This document shows, in pieces, positions 39,701 through 45,700 of a stretch of 64,000 bases of DNA. The translations under genes and the position numbers were made by a program. Below the pieces are notes generated by a model. That model did no database searches and was not told the DNA's origin. It saw only the letters and a program-made list of their open reading frames with translations. The stretch covers positions 12,097,712 through 12,161,711 of the forward strand of contig CM029383.1 of the NCBI GenBank assembly GCA_017165825.1, given 5' to 3'. Source of the stretch: Hepsetus odoe (Eukaryota > Chordata > Actinopteri > Characiformes > Hepsetidae). Position 1 is the stretch's first letter. Every line of letters begins with the position of its first letter.

Positions 39701-42700
39701 CTAAATGCTGAAAACATATTTGGAAAAATTAAATGTGTGTTAACTTGACTTTCATACAACCTAGTGAAAGTGCCTAGTTTGGTCCATTTTATTAGACTAA
39801 CGGCAAATATACTCTGGCTATTGTGTGCATTTAAATGTACTTAATGGTTCCTCATTACATTTCTTAATGATGATGATGATGAATGCCCCTCATTGTCATT
39901 ATACTCAGGTGCAATGAACTTCTGCAAGACTGCAAAGTCAAAATCAAAATCAAATATTTATCAAAATCAAATATTTAAACTATAATGGCTGCTCAAATAT
40001 TTTGGCCAGCACAAATGAACATGATTATTATGAGCTGCGGTGGCCTGGTGGTTAGGCACTAGGCCCCAGGATTTGAAGGTTGTGGGTTTGAATCCCAGAC
40101 CCTGAGGTACCCTTCAAGCAATCCCATCACGGCTCCCCGGGGTGCTTTACATAGTTGCCCCCTGTTGAATGTGTGTCTGGATGAAAAGCATGTGTTTCAC
40201 CATGTGCTGTGCCATATTTTATTTCACAATGACAAATAGTCACTTTCACTTCACTTGTCATTGAACACACAGCACAGCACTCAGTGAACCACAACAACCT
40301 GCTTCTCTGCATTTAACCCACCACACATACTGGCGCAGTAAACAGACCTACAAACAGCGTTGGGGGAGCAGTGCTGGGAATGGTACCCTTTTGAATCCTT
40401 GACCTTCCCATTACGAGGCCTGATTCCTAAGTGCCATGCCACTGCTGCCCCACAAGCACACTAACAAGCTGAATAAAAGCAAATGACCAAAGAAACAACA
40501 GTAATAGCAGCTCAGTGGTTCAATAATGTTAGAATGTGACATCTCTGCATTATCAACAATATATTGTTAAATCTTGTTCTGCCACACAGAAAGTGCTCTT
40601 CTCGCTTGGTGGCTCCTTCCTGTACTATGCAGACCGCTTCAAAATTTACAGTGCTTTCTGTGCCAGTCATACAAAAGTCCCTAAAGTCCTCACCAAAGGT
40701 AAAGGCATCATACTCTTATTTCTTGAGCCTTAATGAGCCTTATTTTTCTGTTAAATCTAAATGCTAAGTATTCCTCCTTTGATCTTTTGTTTTTATTGGG
40801 GCAATATCCTATAAATCCTTTGTGCCGGGATTTTTTTGTGTATTTATTTTTTGGTCATTTTTTTGGAAACTGCAAGTTTCTTAAAGCAAATGCACACTGT
40901 TAACAGATAATATTAAGCGGCCCCTTTCCCCATGCAGGGTCTTTTCCTGCTGCTCCAAGCTTGTACCATTTCCGTAAGCCCTTTGTTAATGGCACAGCTT
41001 TTCTGAGAGACTGATATAAAGTGAATGAAAAAGATAAAGAGTAGTTAAGAAAAAAATGTGCAATATCCAGTCATCCATACCATCCCACTGGGCTAGTAAT
41101 GTAGGGTTTGCTGGAATTAAAGGGCAACGCAACCAAGCATTAAGCATTAGAAAAGTGAGGTGAGCCTATAGGACATGATGGAATCTATGGATTTATAGGC
41201 ATTGCCCTTGTGTGGTAACTTTTATGTTCTCTTATAGGCATCTACCTCTATTAATGTCAGCTCACAACATGGATGGCAATGCTATTTTTCTGAACAGCTT
41301 TTGAAAGGTTGTTTCTTTCTCTAATTTTGTCTCAATGTGTGCATGCAGCTAAGACAGACCCAGATTTTAAGGCTTTTCTGGCTGAGAGGAACCCCAGGCA
41401 GCAGCACTCTTCCACTCTGGAGTCGTACCTGATCAAACCCATCCAGAGGGTCCTGAAATATCCTCTCCTGCTAAGGGAGCTCTACTGCCTCACTGACCCA
41501 GACAGTGAGGAGCACTACCATCTCAATGGTAAGAACACTTAAGTGTTACATTAATGGATATGATGTATGTTTTTAACATAAACAAATTCATAACTGCAAA
41601 TCCCTCCTTCACTTAAACATAAGCAATGTTTTTTTTATAGTTTTCTGTTTTATTCTTTGTTGTGACTAAAACAACATAATAATCCTTTATTTATAATCCC
41701 ACAAATGAGAAATTTGTCCTCTGCATTTCACCCATACACACACGTGCAGCAGTGGGCAGCTATTGAAAGCGCCCGGGGAGCAGTGATGGGGATGGTACCT
41801 TGCTCAAGGGTACTGTTAAAATCATTGTAAACATTATGTTCAGCTTGGTTTGTATGCGCTGGCCAAAAGGAATTGAGCAGCCAATGTTGATGCCCTAACA
41901 TATGGCAAGCACACAAGAGCTACATTTCCCAAATGATTCATTCAGTGCAGATGTAATAAAAAAAAAAAGTGAAAACCCTTGTCATTGCAAGGTCACAGCA
42001 CAGCACACGTGAACCACAACAAAATTGGACCTCTGCATTTAGCAATAGCAGCGGGCAGCTATTGAAAGTGCCCAGGGAGCAGTGACGGGGACGGTACCTC
42101 AGGGCAACCTACTTGTGAGGGAATCGAACCCACAATCTTCCAATGCTGGGGCAACTCCCTAACCACGAGGCCACTGCTGCTAAGTTCAGAATCAGGCGTT
42201 TTACACATTCACTGCAAATTATTTCACTACAAATCCAGTGGGATGGAGGTCAGTATCAGTATCCACTGAACTGCGCAGTATATTACAATATTAGGAACCA
42301 ATACCAGCAAAATGAGAAAAAAAAACAGATTATGCAAAAATTGTTGCTGACAGTGTGGGGCTGACAGTATGGCTTATTGTCCTCATGTTCAGTTGCTATT
42401 AAGGCCATGAACAAAGTGGCCAGCCACATCAACGAGATGCAGAAGATCCATGAAGAGTATGGAGCTGTGTTTGACCAGCTCATCAGCGAGCAGAGTGGAG
42501 ATAAGAAAGAGGTAAACAGTGTATAACTCTCAAACTTTAATGCTGCTTGGCAGCTTTTTACCATTTCTTTAACGCTCCTCTACACCGTTTAACAGCATTT
42601 TGTTTACTTTGTGCCGGATGTGTGGCTGCTGTGTTGCTGTTAGTTTGTACAATTATTTTGCAATATTTATAACTTATTTTACACTTTCATGAGTTCTTGT

Positions 42701-45700
42701 GCTTGCAGCCACACTGACAGAGGAAAAAAGTGATACCTTTGCTTTCCTACCTTTGAATGTGCTCCAGGTGGCTGATCTGTCAATGGGCGACTTATTACTG
42801 CATGCTACTGTGGCCTGGATGAACCCACCATCATCTCTGATGAAGGGGAAGAAAGACCCCGAGCTGGCTGCCTTCGGTAAGCAAGAGTGTGTGTGTATAA
42901 GCACTTGTGTGTGTATGTGTATGTTCAGGGGGTGGGGGGTGGTGGAAAAGTGGGACACCGCTTCCCAGAATAGCATCCTGTCTCTTATTCATCAGCCCAT
43001 ACACTGCTGCACTGTTCTCCTCAACCCCAACAGCACGGAGGAAACCACTTTGTCCAGTGGCACTCCAGTGGACATTAATATTGCAATCGCTAATCTTCAT
43101 AGGCTTTCTGCAGACAAGGAAAATCTGAAAGCATTTCAGAGTAGCCTGAAGATGTGGAAGGTTGACTGGACCCTCTGATGTGGGTTAGAGATTTTCTTTA
43201 GGTCACGTTTTCTTCTTTAAATGGTAAACTAAAAGGGAAAAAATGCAGAGCCCCAAGCTTTACTCAGTGAGCCGTTTGTGCTGGAGGAGTCCTTAAAAAT
43301 TTGACATGGTTTTCAAGATTAGTCTTAATGCCTTTCTCTCTGCGATTCTTTTTTCTTCTTCCAGTTTTCAGGACAGCGGTGGTTTTTGTGTACAAAGATT
43401 GCTCCAAGCAAAAGAAAAAAATCGTGAGTGCTCTTCTTTTCCTTTTTGACTCCATTATGCATTAACAGACTGCCAGGTTCCCTTAACAGGCCCGGTGCTT
43501 TTAGTAAGTGTGAGCTGTCCATTACACTACAAGGAGAGTGAGGTGGCTGAAAGCAACCCTGCCAGCTTCATCACTCTTAATGCATCTTTCACTCCCTCTC
43601 CGTTTGCTGTCAATGAAGAACCGTTCTTGTTTTAACAGACCATAACTTAAAGGAAACATTCAAGGAAATACCAGATTTGCACATTTTTCCCCTCAAAACA
43701 CATTTGCTAGTTTTATGCAGGATCTACAAGGCAAAAATAAAGCTTACACTCCAGGGTTACTTTCCTCTTATTACTCTCTTTTTCTCTCCCTTCTGTAGGG
43801 AACTTCTCATCGAGCCTCAGTGTCTGATGAGCGAGATCCATTTCGGTTCCGGCACATGATCTCCACAGACGCTCTCCAAGTCCGCACCTCCACCAGTGAG
43901 TTTCTTTCATAGCTGTTGGTACAGGGGCCTTAACAGCATGTGAATGCTCTTTGGATTGTAAATAGGATCTTTACACATGGAAAAAATGTTTATCTAAAGG
44001 TTCTTTAGATAAACTTAAAGTGTTTTTTCTATGATTTTAGAGATTCCTTTTTAGAGTAGATGCTTTTGATCCATTGCCATTTAATGAATTCTGTCAATTT
44101 GACGCAAGTCCAGCATTGTTCAAATTTAAATTAAATTTGAGATTTTCAGCTTAAAAGACATTTTAATGCTCTTTTCACATGCGAGCCTATTTTAAACATT
44201 TTCCAGCTGAGGTGTCATTAAACTTTATGTCATTGGAGGCTCATAAATGAGATTCCAGACCATTCCTGAAAATAGCTCTGTTACTAAATTTATACAGTGT
44301 TCTTATGGAGGTCACATGTGCTTCAAAAGACTTTTTAGAAACATCATGGGACATTTTTTCATGGTCATGGATGGATTGCCATGCATGCTTCTCTATGGTC
44401 AGTAAGAAACCACAGCAGTCTATACATTGCAGTAATTCACCTCCATAAGAGTCAATTCTCTGCTCTTTAACCAGTAAGCTGATGCTCTTAAGTTCCATAA
44501 CCTTGTCTCTGCCCTCAGAAGAGCCTTTAAGGTTCTTCAAGTGTACTCAGGTGTTCTACAGTCCCAACATGCTTATCTGCTCAGCATGACTCTGATTCTC
44601 TGATGTTGCTTCTGAAGGGGCCTTTGTAACTCCTCCAGCCAGTTCTGTGATAATCGAATATTCTCGTGGTGGTTTTTTCTGGTTTTTTTTTCTCAAGACT
44701 CCGAAGGAACAGCAGTGTGCGAGATAGTTCATGTGCGATCAGAATCTGAAGGAAGACCTGAGAGGACCTTTCATCTCTGCTGCAGGTGAGTCACTGCCAT
44801 GGCATTTTTATGGACACAGGATCTCAGATATAATTTCATCCGTTCAGACAAACTGCAAGATACTAATCTCATTATGAGTGGCAAATGTCATCATGTGTAT
44901 TAATGTTCTGTTCTAGTTCTCCTGAAAGTAAGAAGGACTTTCTGAAGACTGTGCATTCAGTCCTGAGGGAGAAACAGCGTCGGCAATTGATGAAAACAGA
45001 GAGTTTGCCTCTTAATCAGCAGTACATTCCCTTCGGAGGGAAACGCCTCAGTGCACTCAAAGGAGCACGGCCCACGATGAACAGAGCAGGTAGAAAAAAA
45101 ATCTCCCTGTCTGTCTCAGTCCATTTTCCTATGTTTGCTTTATCCCTCTATGTAAACATTTACTGAGAAAAACCTTGACGTGTTCAATACTTATTTTCCC
45201 TACTATATGTAATATAAACTTGAGTTTTTGCCAAAAATTCAGTAATATGTTTTACTATTATGAGACTATTATGAACCAAATGACACAAACATGGGAGTGT
45301 TCTGAGCTGGGAGCAGGTTTGTTGAATGGACAAATAAATTTCAATTGTTTGTGAGTAAACAGAGAGTTTATGTATAAAGGCAGATCCGTTGTTGGAATTC
45401 AGATCCAGTTGGATCTGAACACATTCTCCAATGTTCTCATTACTTCTCTCTCTCATTACCCCCCTTGCAGTTTCAGCTCCGCCTCGAACCCTTGGCCGCA
45501 GAAAACTGATACGGAACCGCTTCACCATTGACACAGACGTGGTCTTTGACAATGGCTGCAGCCAAGACTCAGCCACTTCTGCTGACTCCCCACCTCAAAA
45601 ACAGCCTTCGCCACCCCATAGCACACAGGACACTGACCGCTGGGTGGAGGCGCAGTTTGACCTGCAGCAGTATGACAGGCAGTCAGACGTGAAGGAGACG

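Larger units (their letters stand above)
39281..40589 (+). other. tiam1 intron 15 of window
   Basis: Three SINEs (39523, 40034, 40253) take up nearly half. The rest is unique sequence without features. Confidence 0.8.
41529..42392 (+). other. tiam1 intron 17 of window
   Basis: Two minus-strand SINEs (41718-41813 partial and 41969-42180); the remainder is unique. Confidence 0.8.

Noticed and set aside
42877..43178. Extension of the exon 19 frame into the intron
   Set aside because: A clear GTAAGC donor at 42877 and an in-phase exon 20 show this is intron read-through.
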